A DNA stretch of 64,000 nucleotides from Arcobacter sp. CECT 8983. GTDB taxonomy: Bacteria; Campylobacterota; Campylobacteria; Campylobacterales; Arcobacteraceae. The notes under the pieces are model-generated. The model did not search any database and was not told the origin of the DNA. It worked only from the letters and a program-made list of their open reading frames with translations. The stretch's first letter is position 1, and the number at the start of each line of letters is the position of its first letter. Positions 8,420 through 17,074 of this stretch are shown one piece after another. The stretch is taken from positions 1 to 64,000 of the forward strand of contig NZ_PDKF01000002.1 in assembly GCF_004118855.1 (NCBI RefSeq). Direction: 5' to 3'. A program made the position numbers and the translations under genes.

Positions 8420-8724
8420 TTAATATATACACTCCTAACAACTTCATTATCTCTTTTTAAAATTAGAGTATTATCTTCTTCTATTGCTAATGAGTCAATA
8501 AAAAATGTTTCAATATCGTCATAATCTTCAAAAAATTTATCTATTAAAGTTTTAGCTATATCAAAAGAAGAGTTTTTACTTAATTCAATAATTAAAGCAT
8601 TATCATTTAAAACAATTTTTTGATTAATTAATTTGAACTCTTCAAAACTATAAATGAACTTTATAAATTCAAATTTTTTCTCTCTTGATATATTTAAATA
8701 ATTTTTAATATAGATAAATTTCAC
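8416..8724 (-). CDS. Unknown 102-aa protein of the ectoine operon
   Basis: 102 aa, Lys/Asp/Glu-rich, with no signal peptide or membrane helix. It has a mixed alpha/beta pattern (IKNYLNISREKKFEFIKFIY, then NALIIELSKNSSF and ETFFIDSLAIEEDNTLILKR). I do not recognise a family. It begins 2 nt after the ectC stop and overlaps the response regulator by 4 nt (ATGA type), so it is translated as part of the operon. It may work with the neighbouring atypical regulator; this rests on coupling alone. Confidence 0.6.
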   Translation of the reverse strand: MKFIYIKNYLNISREKKFEFIKFIYSFEEFKLINQKIVLNDNALIIELSKNSSFDIAKTLIDKFFEDYDDIETFFIDSLAIEEDNTLILKRDNEVVRSVYIK

Positions 8725-8726
8725 AA

Positions 8727-9122
8727 TTAGTCCTCTAAAGGATATACTCCATTTTCATCATGGTGCTCAGTTCCTTTAATTGGAGGGTTAAATACACAAA
8801 TAAGTCTCATATCTTCAGTTCCTCCATAAAGGTTGTGATCATCATGATCGTTTAATGCATACATAACACCATCATAAATGTCATGTATCTCACCAGTTGC
8901 TAAATCTTCAATCTTCCCATTTCCAGCTACACAATAAACTGCTTCTAAATGGTTTTGATAATGGATATGTGTTTTAGTATTCGCTTTAATTATAGTTTCA
9001 TGAAATGAGAATCCCATTCCTTCATCTTTTAAAAGCATTCTTCTACTAACCCATTGTCCACCTTCAGCAAACACTTCTCTTTGGGTACCCATTACGTCTT
9101 TTTTGATATCTTTAACAATCAT
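8727..9122 (-). CDS. ectC: L-ectoine synthase
   Basis: 131 aa, the standard length. This cupin-fold enzyme cyclises N-gamma-acetyl-diaminobutyrate to ectoine. Key stretches: GGQWVSRRMLLKDEGMGFSF (about 21-40), the metal/substrate region HIHYQNHLEAVYCVAGNGKIED, and YALNDHDDHNLYGGTEDMRL. The acidic residues and His positions expected for EctC are present. It follows the ectB stop directly. The product is a compatible solute accumulated at high salinity. Confidence 0.97.
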   Translation of the reverse strand: MIVKDIKKDVMGTQREVFAEGGQWVSRRMLLKDEGMGFSFHETIIKANTKTHIHYQNHLEAVYCVAGNGKIEDLATGEIHDIYDGVMYALNDHDDHNLYGGTEDMRLICVFNPPIKGTEHHDENGVYPLED

Positions 9123-10403
9123 TTAAAACTCTCCTGTTAATTTTTCTTTTTTATCTGCTACTAGTTTTGAAATTGCAGTATCTAATCTTTTTAAACCTTC
9201 TAATAAAGTCTCTTCATCAATAATTAATGGAGGTAAGAATTTAACAATTTGGTCTTCACTACCACAAGTTTCTACAATTAGTTTTTCTTCAAAGGCGTAA
9301 CTTGATATCTCTCCAGCCACTGAATTGTCACCTTTAACTTCAAATCCATAAGCTAGACCTCTACCTCTTACTTCAACATCAAAAATATCTTTATATTTAT
9401 CAGCTATTTTTTGAAGCTCTTCTTTTAAAAGTTTCTCTTTATATTTAACTGCATTTGATAAATCATCATTTTGCCAGTATTGTTCAATAGCAACTTTTGC
9501 TGCAACAAAGGCTAAGTTATTACCTCTAAATGTACCTGTATGTTCACCTGGTTTCCATTGGTCTAAATCAGGTTTTAATAATACAATTGCCATAGGTAGT
9601 CCACCACCAATTGATTTTGATATAGTTACAATATCTGGATTAATTCCTGCAAATTCAAATGAAAAGAATTCACCAGTTCTTCCGTTACCAACTTGAATAT
9701 CATCAATAATTAATAAGATATCATACTCTCTACAAATAGATTCAAGTTCTTGTAACCATTCTTTAGATGCAACATTAATTCCACCTTCACCTTGAATAGT
9801 TTCAACAATAACAGCTGCTGGAATATCTAAACCACTACTACTATCTTCTAAGAATTTTCTAAAAATAGCCATAGTATTCATATCACCAAAATATCCATCA
9901 AATGGCATAAAAGTTACATTTGATCTACTAATATAACTTTCATCTCTATAGTCATTGTTTCCTGTAACAGAAGATGAACCTTGAGTTAAACCATGGAAAC
10001 CATTAGTAAATGAAACTACATTAGATCTACCCTTTACAAGTCTTGCAAGTTTTAAAGCAGTTTCTACTGCATTTGTTCCTGTTGGTCCAGTAAATTGTAC
10101 TTTATAATCTAAGTTTCTAGGCACTAAAATAGTGTCTTGTAAAGTTTGTAAAAACTCTTTTTTTGCACTTGTTGCCATGTCAAGTCCATGAACTACACCA
10201 TCTTTTTGTATATATTCAACTAATGCTTTACTTATATGGTCATTATTATGTCCATAGTTTAAAGTACCTGCTCCTGCAAAGAAGTCAATAAAGTCTTCAC
10301 CTTGTTCATTTGTTAAAACAGCACCCTTTGATGTTTCAAAAATTGTTGGGAAACTCCTGATATAACCTCTTACTTCTGATTCTAAATTTTCAAAAATTCT
10401 CAT
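9123..10403 (-). CDS. ectB: L-2,4-diaminobutyrate aminotransferase
   Basis: 426 aa class III PLP aminotransferase. It transaminates aspartate semialdehyde with glutamate to diaminobutyrate. The PLP lysine lies in DIVTISKSIGGGLPMAIVL. Other landmarks: TGPTGTNAVETALKLAR, FHGLTQGSS, and the DDIQVGNGRTGEFFSFE region that separates EctB from general acetylornithine transaminases. It lies between ectA (13 nt) and ectC (adjacent). Confidence 0.96.
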   Translation of the reverse strand: MRIFENLESEVRGYIRSFPTIFETSKGAVLTNEQGEDFIDFFAGAGTLNYGHNNDHISKALVEYIQKDGVVHGLDMATSAKKEFLQTLQDTILVPRNLDYKVQFTGPTGTNAVETALKLARLVKGRSNVVSFTNGFHGLTQGSSSVTGNNDYRDESYISRSNVTFMPFDGYFGDMNTMAIFRKFLEDSSSGLDIPAAVIVETIQGEGGINVASKEWLQELESICREYDILLIIDDIQVGNGRTGEFFSFEFAGINPDIVTISKSIGGGLPMAIVLLKPDLDQWKPGEHTGTFRGNNLAFVAAKVAIEQYWQNDDLSNAVKYKEKLLKEELQKIADKYKDIFDVEVRGRGLAYGFEVKGDNSVAGEISSYAFEEKLIVETCGSEDQIVKFLPPLIIDEETLLEGLKRLDTAISKLVADKKEKLTGEF

Positions 10404-10416
10404 TTTACTTTTTCCT

Positions 10417-10905
10417 TTATTTTTTAAACGGTCCTATTTTATATAAAACCTCTTCTTCATGTTGATTAACAAAATCACTTGCTTCGAAAAACTTCATACT
10501 TTTCATTTCAGTTTCATAATGATTTACAACTTTTTCAAATACTCTAATAGATGAATTATTACTCGGAGATACCGTAGTATGTAAATAATTAATATTTAGT
10601 TCCTTTCTTTGAACTATATCCATTATCAATCTTCTAGCTAAATCATTTCCTCTAAAGTCAGAGTCAACTGCAACCTGCCATATAAACAGAGTATTTGGCT
10701 CATTTGGAATCATATATCCTGATACAAAGCCAATTACTTTATCTTCATATGTTGCAATTGAACAAATATCACTAAAATGAGTCGATTGAAGTAAATAAAG
10801 ATATTCAGAATTTACATCTAATACCTTTGTACTTTTAACAAGTTCGTAAATTTTATTTGCATCTTCTTTAGAAGGTTTACAAATATTTATTTCACTTTTT
10901 GACAT
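10417..10905 (-). CDS. ectA: L-2,4-diaminobutyrate acetyltransferase
   Basis: 162-aa GNAT enzyme that acetylates diaminobutyrate at the gamma amino group using acetyl-CoA. The acetyl-CoA loop is VAVDSDFRGNDLARRLI (about 77-93), preceded by the typical EctA stretch LFIWQV and followed by HTTVSPSNNSSIRVFEK. It is the first gene of the operon, with AAAGGACAAAT before the ATG. The region shared with divergent fccA (10906-11150) is AT-rich; I could not identify an osmotic promoter with confidence. Confidence 0.95.
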   Translation of the reverse strand: MSKSEINICKPSKEDANKIYELVKSTKVLDVNSEYLYLLQSTHFSDICSIATYEDKVIGFVSGYMIPNEPNTLFIWQVAVDSDFRGNDLARRLIMDIVQRKELNINYLHTTVSPSNNSSIRVFEKVVNHYETEMKSMKFFEASDFVNQHEEEVLYKIGPFKK

Positions 10906-11150
10906 ATATTTGTCCTTTAAATATTTTATTGATATTAAAAATTTACATGATTTATGTAATTTTTTTACATCTTGATTGTAAATTTATAACATATGAAACT
11001 TAACAAAAACTTAGATTATGTGTTTTTTGTAAAAGAATATCTATATTTCACTATATAAATTAATTTTCGCTTAAGAAAAAATAATTATTATTATTTATGA
11101 ACTTCTTTTTAAAGTTCAAATCACACACACTTAAACTTAAAGGGGCGCAA

Positions 11151-11447
11151 ATGAAAAAGTTACTTCTTGTACTATTTTGTCTATGTAACTTCATGTATGC
11201 TGTCGAATATGATGCTTTACAGGGGAAAATGTTATCACTATCATGTGCATCATGTCATGGAACAGATGGAAAGTCTATTACAATAACACCTTATATAGCT
11301 GGGATGAGTAAAACAGTTATGTATCAAACCTTACTTGCTTATAAAAATGGGGAGAAGACAGGAACTATGATGCAAAAACATGCAAAAGGTTTTACTGATG
11401 CTGAACTAGAACAAATCTCTTATTACTTTTCTAAAGTAGAAAGATAA
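11151..11447 (+). CDS. fccA: Flavocytochrome c sulfide dehydrogenase, cytochrome subunit (FccA-type)
   Basis: 98 aa from the ATG at 11151. This start is chosen because AAAGGGGCGC lies just upstream and a signal peptide follows at once (1-17, ending MYA); an in-frame ATG at 11097 gives a poor N-terminus. Heme motif CASCH at 32-36; a Met ligand is probable in TGTMMQKHAKG. Monoheme, periplasmic. It is 10 nt upstream of the flavoprotein gene, with which it should form the sulfide-oxidising complex. A general class I cytochrome c is the alternative. Confidence 0.8.
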   Translation: MKKLLLVLFCLCNFMYAVEYDALQGKMLSLSCASCHGTDGKSITITPYIAGMSKTVMYQTLLAYKNGEKTGTMMQKHAKGFTDAELEQISYYFSKVER

Positions 11448-11457
11448 AGGATTAAAG

Positions 11458-12735
11458 ATGATAAATAGAAGACATTTTAATAAAATACTTGTAGGATCAG
11501 TTGCACTTTCATTTGCTGCTTGCAGTAGTATAACTAATGTATCTTTACCAAAAGACAGAAAAAGAGTTATTGTAGTTGGTGGAGGTTTTGGTGGAGCTAC
11601 TGCTGCTAAATACTTAAAAAAATTCTCCCCTGAAACAGAAGTAATTTTAATTGAACAAAATAAAGAATATTATACTTGTCCTTTTGGTAATACTGTAATT
11701 GCAGGAATAAATGATATTGATTATATAAAACATGACTATAAAATATTAGAAAGTAAATATAAAGTAAAAGTTATCCATGAAAAAGTAAAAAAACTTGATG
11801 GAGCAACAAACTCTGTTATTTTAGAAAATGGAGATAAGATTCCTTATCATAAAGCTATTGTTTCTCCAGGAATAGATTTCAAATACGAAAAAGGTTATGT
11901 TAAAGGTTCAGAACAGTTTGCACCACATGCATATAAAGCAGGTGCACAAACAACACTTTTAAGAGAACAGCTTGAAGGTATGCAAGATGGAGGAACATAT
12001 GTTATGGTTGCACCAGCTAATCCATTTAGATGTCCTCCTGGCCCATATGAAAGAGTCTCATTAGTTGCTCATTATTTAAAAACTCATAAACCAAACTCTA
12101 AAATCATAATCTTAGATCAAAAAAATAGCTTCTCTAAACAAGGTTTATTCCAAGAGGGATGGGAAAACTTATATCGAGATATGATTGAATGGAGAAGTGT
12201 TGAATTTGGAGGAAAAGTTTTATCTGTTGACCCTAAAAGAAAAGAAGTAACAACAGAAGATGAAGTTGTAAAAGCAGATGTCCTTAACTATATTCCAGCA
12301 CAAAAAGCAGGACAACTTGCTTTTGATTCTGGACTTACAAAAGGTGATTGGTGCCCAATAAATACGAAAACTTTTGAATCAAAACTTGTAAAAAATATAC
12401 ATGTAATAGGTGATGCAACAATTGCAAGAAGTATGCCAAAATCTGGTTTTTCTGCTAATTCTCAAGGGAAAGTTGCTGCACTACAGATTACAAGATTATT
12501 AAAAAATAAACCTGTAGTAAACCCACCAAAACTAGCAAATACTTGTTATAGTTTAATTGCGCCAAATTATGGAATTACAGTTGCTGCTGTTTATGAAGCC
12601 CATGAAGATGGAATTAAAGCAATTCCTGAAGCTGGAGGATTAAGTCCTATGGGAGCTGACCCATCGTTTAGAGCATTAGAAGCTGAATATGCTGTAGGTT
12701 GGTACCAAAACCAAACTGCTGATATGTTTAGATAA
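11458..12735 (+). CDS. fccB: Flavocytochrome c sulfide dehydrogenase, flavoprotein subunit
   Basis: 425 aa. The N-terminus has a twin-arginine signal (NRRHFNKILVGSVALSF) and a cysteine that could be a lipobox (FAACSS). The FAD-binding motif is VVVGGGFGGATAAKYL (about 38-53). EYYTCPFGN carries one conserved redox cysteine (C75), and the second should lie near FRCPPGPYER (about 185-194). The C-terminal FCSD flavin-binding domain includes AVGWYQNQTADMF. It oxidises sulfide in the periplasm and passes electrons to FccA. SoxF, the same family, is an alternative name. Confidence 0.87.
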   Translation: MINRRHFNKILVGSVALSFAACSSITNVSLPKDRKRVIVVGGGFGGATAAKYLKKFSPETEVILIEQNKEYYTCPFGNTVIAGINDIDYIKHDYKILESKYKVKVIHEKVKKLDGATNSVILENGDKIPYHKAIVSPGIDFKYEKGYVKGSEQFAPHAYKAGAQTTLLREQLEGMQDGGTYVMVAPANPFRCPPGPYERVSLVAHYLKTHKPNSKIIILDQKNSFSKQGLFQEGWENLYRDMIEWRSVEFGGKVLSVDPKRKEVTTEDEVVKADVLNYIPAQKAGQLAFDSGLTKGDWCPINTKTFESKLVKNIHVIGDATIARSMPKSGFSANSQGKVAALQITRLLKNKPVVNPPKLANTCYSLIAPNYGITVAAVYEAHEDGIKAIPEAGGLSPMGADPSFRALEAEYAVGWYQNQTADMFR

Positions 12736-12736
12736 T

Positions 12737-12762
12737 AAGAAGTACTCAACTGAGTACTTCTT
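12737..12762. terminator. Bidirectional terminator between fccB and yaaA
   Basis: AAGAAGTACTC (12737-12747), loop AACT, GAGTACTTCTT (12752-12762): an 11-bp perfect stem starting just after the fccB stop and reaching into the stop codon of the convergent gene. It serves both directions. Confidence 0.8.
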
Positions 12763-13501
12763 AATCCTTTATACTCATTATAAGTAGTTTTACATTTTTC
12801 TTTTCCTGAATCTCTTCAAGTTTTAAACCTGGAATTTGCATTTGCATAAACTCACTATGATTTTTTATATCATTTTTTGCAATTTCTTGTAAAAGTTTTC
12901 CTCTGTAAAACTTAGCCCAATGAGATACAACTTTCCCATCTTTTATAAATTTAAATGTTAAAACATTTGCTTTTTTTATTTTATAAAACTTCTCATAGAA
13001 CCCTGCTCTTAAATCAATAACCTCATCAACAATAAAATCATCCAAACTATCTGTAAAGTTTTCTAAGTAAAATTTTTCTACATTTATATTAGGAAGCTTT
13101 GCTCCTTGTTTATACTTATAATCAGGGATTAGATCATTTGCTTTTATTGGTCCAAAAAGATTTGAAAATAGTAATACATTTTCATCTATATAATTTTGTG
13201 CTTTTTCATCTAATGAAGAATAAGCTAAAGCATCAAAAGCAACTCCATCATATCTGTTGATAGCTTTCATTGTTGGTTTATTTTTTAGACTCTCTTTGTA
13301 TTTTTCCACTTCATCTAGTTTTTTTAATCCAAACCATTTTGATAACTCTTCTATTGTTAAACTTGATACATACTTTTCATATGCATTAAAAATCTCTTCT
13401 CTTTTTTCAAACAATTCATCTAAAAAAAAGTTCTCTTTACAAAAAGGTTTGTTTTCTCCACCACTATTTTTTGCTTCTGCTGGAGCTAATAAAATCTTCA
13501 T
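12761..13501 (-). CDS. yaaA: YaaA family peroxide-stress protein (UPF0246)
   Basis: 246 aa, the usual length. It starts MKILLAPAEAKNSGG, the conserved opening, and has the ATNRYDGVAFDAL-type stretch (KAINRYDGVAFDAL, about 79-92) and LLFSNLFGPIKANDLIPDYK (about 109-128). YaaA lowers intracellular iron and limits oxidative DNA damage in E. coli. Start choice: ATG at 13501 after an AAAGGTAAAG sequence. Confidence 0.9.
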   Translation of the reverse strand: MKILLAPAEAKNSGGENKPFCKENFFLDELFEKREEIFNAYEKYVSSLTIEELSKWFGLKKLDEVEKYKESLKNKPTMKAINRYDGVAFDALAYSSLDEKAQNYIDENVLLFSNLFGPIKANDLIPDYKYKQGAKLPNINVEKFYLENFTDSLDDFIVDEVIDLRAGFYEKFYKIKKANVLTFKFIKDGKVVSHWAKFYRGKLLQEIAKNDIKNHSEFMQMQIPGLKLEEIQEKKNVKLLIMSIKD

Positions 13502-13520
13502 ATATCTTTACCTTTATAAT

Positions 13521-13934
13521 TTATTGTACAAATTCTCCACTATGATATAACCATTTCCCATCTACTTTTAGGAATTTACTTTTTTCCACAAAAGAAGAAT
13601 CTATAGCACCTTGAAATATAGTGGCTTTAAAAGTTACATAAGATACCTCTTCACCATCAATAAAGTCTAATATCTCTAACTTTTTAAAGTCACTATACTT
13701 TGAAAAATTGTTTATTGAGTTTTTCCAACTTTCAATATCAGTTGTATAATCTGCATTATCTCTATGAGTAGTTAAAATTATATAGTCTTGATTATTTGCA
13801 ACAAAAGCACTATATCTTGATTTCATTAAATCTAATGCAGTTAAAGGAGTTTCACCAAAGTGAAATAGTCTACAGCATTTTTTATATTTCTTTAAACTCC
13901 CGCAAGGACAAAAAGAATTCCCAGAAATTTTCAT
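13521..13934 (-). CDS. YchJ-like SEC-C zinc-motif protein
   Basis: 137 aa. The N-terminal SEC-C motif CPCGSLKKYKKCCRLFH (about 9-25) should bind zinc. An NTF2-like domain follows, with the YchJ signature ALDLMKSRYSAFVANNQDYI (about 38-57) and an SFVEKSKFLKVDGKWLYHSG end. The function of YchJ proteins is not established. It lies 20 nt upstream of yaaA on the same strand and is probably co-transcribed. Confidence 0.85.
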   Translation of the reverse strand: MKISGNSFCPCGSLKKYKKCCRLFHFGETPLTALDLMKSRYSAFVANNQDYIILTTHRDNADYTTDIESWKNSINNFSKYSDFKKLEILDFIDGEEVSYVTFKATIFQGAIDSSFVEKSKFLKVDGKWLYHSGEFVQ

Positions 13935-13992
13935 ACTAAACTCCTTTTTAAATAGTATTTTAGCAGAAAATTTCCTAGGCTAAAATATATAG

Positions 13993-14244
13993 CTACTTTT
14001 TAGCACCTTTAACTTTTATATCCTTTTGGATATTTTCAACTAAGCCTTTTCCAAAACCTTTTAAAATCAATAAATCTTCTGGGTTATTAATTTTTTGTTT
14101 TTTTCTAAAGTCAATTATCATTGAAGCCTTTTTCTCCCCTATTCCTTTTATCTGCATCAACTCCTCTTTACTTGCACTATTTAAGTTAATTGATGCAAAT
14201 AAAAATGCACAACTCAACATTAATCCTAAAAAAATTTTTTTCAT
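13993..14244 (-). CDS. ComEA-like helix-hairpin-helix protein
   Basis: 83 aa. Signal peptide (1-17) followed by INLNSASKEELMQIKGIGEKKASMI (about 19-43) and a second hairpin, LLILKGFGKGLVENI: the tandem HhH fold of ComEA, which binds incoming DNA in the periplasm during natural transformation. Single-domain exported HhH proteins of this size are common in Campylobacterota. A role in DNA uptake is likely but not shown, as no other competence gene is nearby. Confidence 0.8.
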   Translation of the reverse strand: MKKIFLGLMLSCAFLFASINLNSASKEELMQIKGIGEKKASMIIDFRKKQKINNPEDLLILKGFGKGLVENIQKDIKVKGAKK

Positions 14245-14369
14245 TTTGTACTCCTTTAAATAATAAATTAAATTATATATAAATAATATTTAAATATATT
14301 TTAAAGCACATTAGTAAATTATAATCTCAAATATAATAAAATCTTTTAAATCAAAGGGGAACAGACACA

Positions 14370-14759
14370 ATGGGACAAATACCACTAGAGTTAATATCTA
14401 ACATTATATCAATGGTTATTCTAATCATGTTATTTGTAAAATACTATCAATACAAGAAAAAGTTAGATGTATTAAAAGGGTTAAACGAACTAAAAGAAAA
14501 GAAAAAACTTTCACAAGAAGATAAATCATTTATTAGTTCAAATCTAAAAGATTATCAAATTCTTTTAGCAAGGGATGAACAAAGGATTAAACTTGCATAC
14601 CCAGTTTTTATTTTAATAGCTGGTATTCTTTTAGCATTTTTCGAGTTCAAAGAGGCAATGATTCACTTAAATGTTATAGTTGTTGCATTTATATTTATGC
14701 AAGTAAATAAAATTCATAATAGAAACTTTGTTAACTTACTAACTGAACTAAACAAATAA
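14370..14759 (+). CDS. Small inner-membrane protein of unknown function
   Basis: 129 aa. One membrane helix near the N-terminus (about 8-24), a charged cytoplasmic segment with KELKEKKKLSQEDKSFISSNLKDYQILLARDE, then two further hydrophobic stretches (about 76-92 and 97-112). I do not recognise the family. AAAGGGG is a strong ribosome binding site before the ATG. It stands alone between a divergent HhH gene and a convergent gene. Confidence 0.6.
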   Translation: MGQIPLELISNIISMVILIMLFVKYYQYKKKLDVLKGLNELKEKKKLSQEDKSFISSNLKDYQILLARDEQRIKLAYPVFILIAGILLAFFEFKEAMIHLNVIVVAFIFMQVNKIHNRNFVNLLTELNK

Positions 14760-14784
14760 GCTAGATTAAACTTCTTAATCTAGC
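14760..14784. terminator. Bidirectional terminator at 14.77 kb
   Basis: GCTAGATTAA (14760-14769), loop ACTTC, TTAATCTAGC (14775-14784): a 10-bp perfect stem immediately after the stop of the plus-strand gene. It covers the last codons of the convergent minus-strand gene, which end in the same arm. Confidence 0.75.
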
Positions 14785-15159
14785 ACCTTTGTCTTCAATA
14801 ACTACTTCAAATTCACATTCATACAAATTATTTGTTTTTAAAAACTCAATTAGCTTTTCAATAGTTTGTTCATAATCTTTACAATAGATATAAAACTGTA
14901 TAAGACCTTCTTTTATATCAACTGCACAAAGTTTTAAAAATCCTTCTTCTTCAAGTTTTTCCAAATGATTTTTTTCGAATGCTGTAAAAAACGATAGACA
15001 AGCTGGATCTGGAAACATAATATCATCTGCCACATGGAAGTTATGTTTTACTACTACTAAAGTCTCATAGCCTTCTAAATCAATATCTTTTTTAACTCTT
15101 AATAATTGATTTATACTATCAGTTGTCACTAATTCCCATTTGTCTTCATTTATTACCAT
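14761..15159 (-). CDS. Conserved hypothetical protein (possibly DUF695-like)
   Basis: 132 aa, soluble and acidic, with an alternating alpha/beta pattern. WELVTTDSINQLLRVKKDIDL opens the protein, and later strands (LIQFYIYCKDYEQTIEKLIEFL, ECEFEVVIEDKG) suggest a ferredoxin-like fold as in DUF695 proteins. The assignment is weak. It overlaps the end of ung by 7 nt, so the two are translationally coupled. Confidence 0.5.
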   Translation of the reverse strand: MVINEDKWELVTTDSINQLLRVKKDIDLEGYETLVVVKHNFHVADDIMFPDPACLSFFTAFEKNHLEKLEEEGFLKLCAVDIKEGLIQFYIYCKDYEQTIEKLIEFLKTNNLYECEFEVVIEDKGARLRSLI

Positions 15160-15803
15160 TGTATTTGCTCTTTATTGTTTTGTTTTAAAATCTCATTTGT
15201 TTTTGAAAAGTGTTTACATCCAAAAAATCCTCTATAAGAAGATAAAGGGCTTGGATGAGGCGCTGTTAAAATATAATGTTTTGTTTCATCAATTAGTTTT
15301 CTTTTTTTAATAGCAGGAGCTCCCCAAAGTATAAAAACTATACCTTCACAAGAAGCTGAGATATATTTAATTATATTGTCTGTAAAAATTTCCCAACCCA
15401 TTTTGTGATGAGATTTAGGTTTTGCTTCTTCAACTGTAAGAATTGCATTTAATAAAAGAACTCCTTGTTTTGCCCAAGGGGTTAAATCTCCATCTAAACA
15501 AATAGAGTCATTTCCTAAATCCTGCTTTATCTCTTTTAAAATATTTTGCATAGAAGGAGGATTTTTAATCTCCTTTGGAGTTGAAAAAGAGAAACCTTGT
15601 GCTTGCCCTTCTCCATGATAAGGGTCTTGACCTAAAATGACTACTTTTAAATCCTTTAAAGGCGTCTTTTCAAAAGCATTAAATATCAACTCCTTTGGAG
15701 GAAAAATCTTTTTTGTCGCGTACTCTTGTTCTAAAGAGTTTTCTAAATTTTTATAATAATCTTTATTTTTTTCAATATTTAAAATATCATCCCATGTATT
15801 CAT
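15153..15803 (-). CDS. ung: Uracil-DNA glycosylase
   Basis: 216 aa family 1 UDG. It removes uracil from DNA as the first step of base excision repair. The water-activating motif GQDPYHG is at about 58-64 (catalytic Asp and His region), FSTPKEIKNPPSMQNI is the Pro-rich loop, LLLNAILTVEEAKPKSHHKMGW includes the uracil-binding Asn, and HPSPLSSYRGFFGCKHFS is the DNA-intercalation loop. All catalytic elements are intact. Confidence 0.97.
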   Translation of the reverse strand: MNTWDDILNIEKNKDYYKNLENSLEQEYATKKIFPPKELIFNAFEKTPLKDLKVVILGQDPYHGEGQAQGFSFSTPKEIKNPPSMQNILKEIKQDLGNDSICLDGDLTPWAKQGVLLLNAILTVEEAKPKSHHKMGWEIFTDNIIKYISASCEGIVFILWGAPAIKKRKLIDETKHYILTAPHPSPLSSYRGFFGCKHFSKTNEILKQNNKEQIQW

Positions 15804-15870
15804 TATCTGCCTTTAGTTATAAAAGTGTATTATTGCAGATTAAATTTTAAAAAATCTATGAGAGAAAGTA

Positions 15871-17058
15871 TTGAAACCTTATATAAAATCAATTATTGCA
15901 TCATTTTTAGTAATCTTAGCCTGCTTAGGTTTCGGAAGATTCTCTTTTGGAATGGTTTTGCCAAATTTACAAGAAAGTCTTTTTCTTAACTCTTCACAAG
16001 TTGGTTTTATAGGAACAGCAAACTTTATTGGCTACTTTATTGGAATATTTTTTGCAAACTACTTATATAGAAAAACTTCTACACATAAACTAATTTTTAC
16101 AACTATTTTACTACAAGCATTTTTTATGTTTTTAATGACATTAACAAAAGAATATAAACTTGTTTCATTTTTCTACTCAATTAGTGGTTTCTTTTCTGCT
16201 ATTTCAAATATTGCAATTATGGCTTATATTTCAAATGTCATGCCAACGAATGTTCGAGGAAAGGCTTTAGGAATAATAGTAGGTGCAAGTGGCTTAGCTA
16301 TAGTTTTAAGTGGTCAAATAGTTCCTTTTACCCAAGATATTGTAAAAGAAGTACCTTGGGAAACTGCATGGATAATCTTTTGTTTAATTCTTGTTTTTGT
16401 TGCTTTCTTTTCACAACCTGGAATCAAAAAACATGCAGCACATAATATAAGTGAGCTAACATTTAAAACTAAAGAGTTCATTTCTACAACAACTTTTTGG
16501 AAAATTGCATTTGTTTATATGGTATTTGGTTTTACTTACTCTATATATGTAACTTTTTTTGTAAGTGCTGTAATGCAAAAATATGAACTTTCAACACATA
16601 TTTCAGGTAACTTTTGGACTCTACTTGGATTTATGAGTATTTTCTCAGGTTTTTTATTTGGAAGCTTAGCTGATAAAATAGGAGCATACAAAACTTTAAT
16701 CTTTGTATATCTTTTACAAACTATTGCCCATGGATCTTTAGCATTTCCTTTACCATCTTTTTCTATTTGGATATCAGTAATTTTATTTGGGATATCTGTT
16801 TGGAGTATTCCTTCTCTTGTAGCTTTACTTTGTTCAATAGAGTTTCATGGAAACAAAACATCAAAAGTTTTTTCCCTAATAACTATTCTTTTTGCAATTT
16901 GCCAAGCCTTTGGACCTTTAGTGGCTGGAGTTATTCACGATATTACAAAAGATTATTCAAATATATTTATTATTACTTCACTTTTAGCATTAATTACAGT
17001 TTTTATCTCTTTTATATTTTCAAAAGATAAAATATCTTCTAAAATAACAGAAGAATAA
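15871..17058 (+). CDS. MFS transporter, YbfB/YjiJ-like
   Basis: 395 aa with 12 predicted membrane helices. The start is TTG at 15871, behind GAGAGAAAG. The N-terminus, ACLGFGRFSFGMVLPNL (about 19-35), is the hallmark of the YbfB/YjiJ (UPF0226-like) MFS group, and VMPTNVRGKALGIIVGASG carries the cytoplasmic-loop motif. The substrate is unknown. It lies 16 nt upstream of the phosphatase gene and is likely co-transcribed with it. Confidence 0.75.
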   Translation: MKPYIKSIIASFLVILACLGFGRFSFGMVLPNLQESLFLNSSQVGFIGTANFIGYFIGIFFANYLYRKTSTHKLIFTTILLQAFFMFLMTLTKEYKLVSFFYSISGFFSAISNIAIMAYISNVMPTNVRGKALGIIVGASGLAIVLSGQIVPFTQDIVKEVPWETAWIIFCLILVFVAFFSQPGIKKHAAHNISELTFKTKEFISTTTFWKIAFVYMVFGFTYSIYVTFFVSAVMQKYELSTHISGNFWTLLGFMSIFSGFLFGSLADKIGAYKTLIFVYLLQTIAHGSLAFPLPSFSIWISVILFGISVWSIPSLVALLCSIEFHGNKTSKVFSLITILFAICQAFGPLVAGVIHDITKDYSNIFIITSLLALITVFISFIFSKDKISSKITEE

Positions 17059-17074
17059 ACTATAAGGAAGTATA

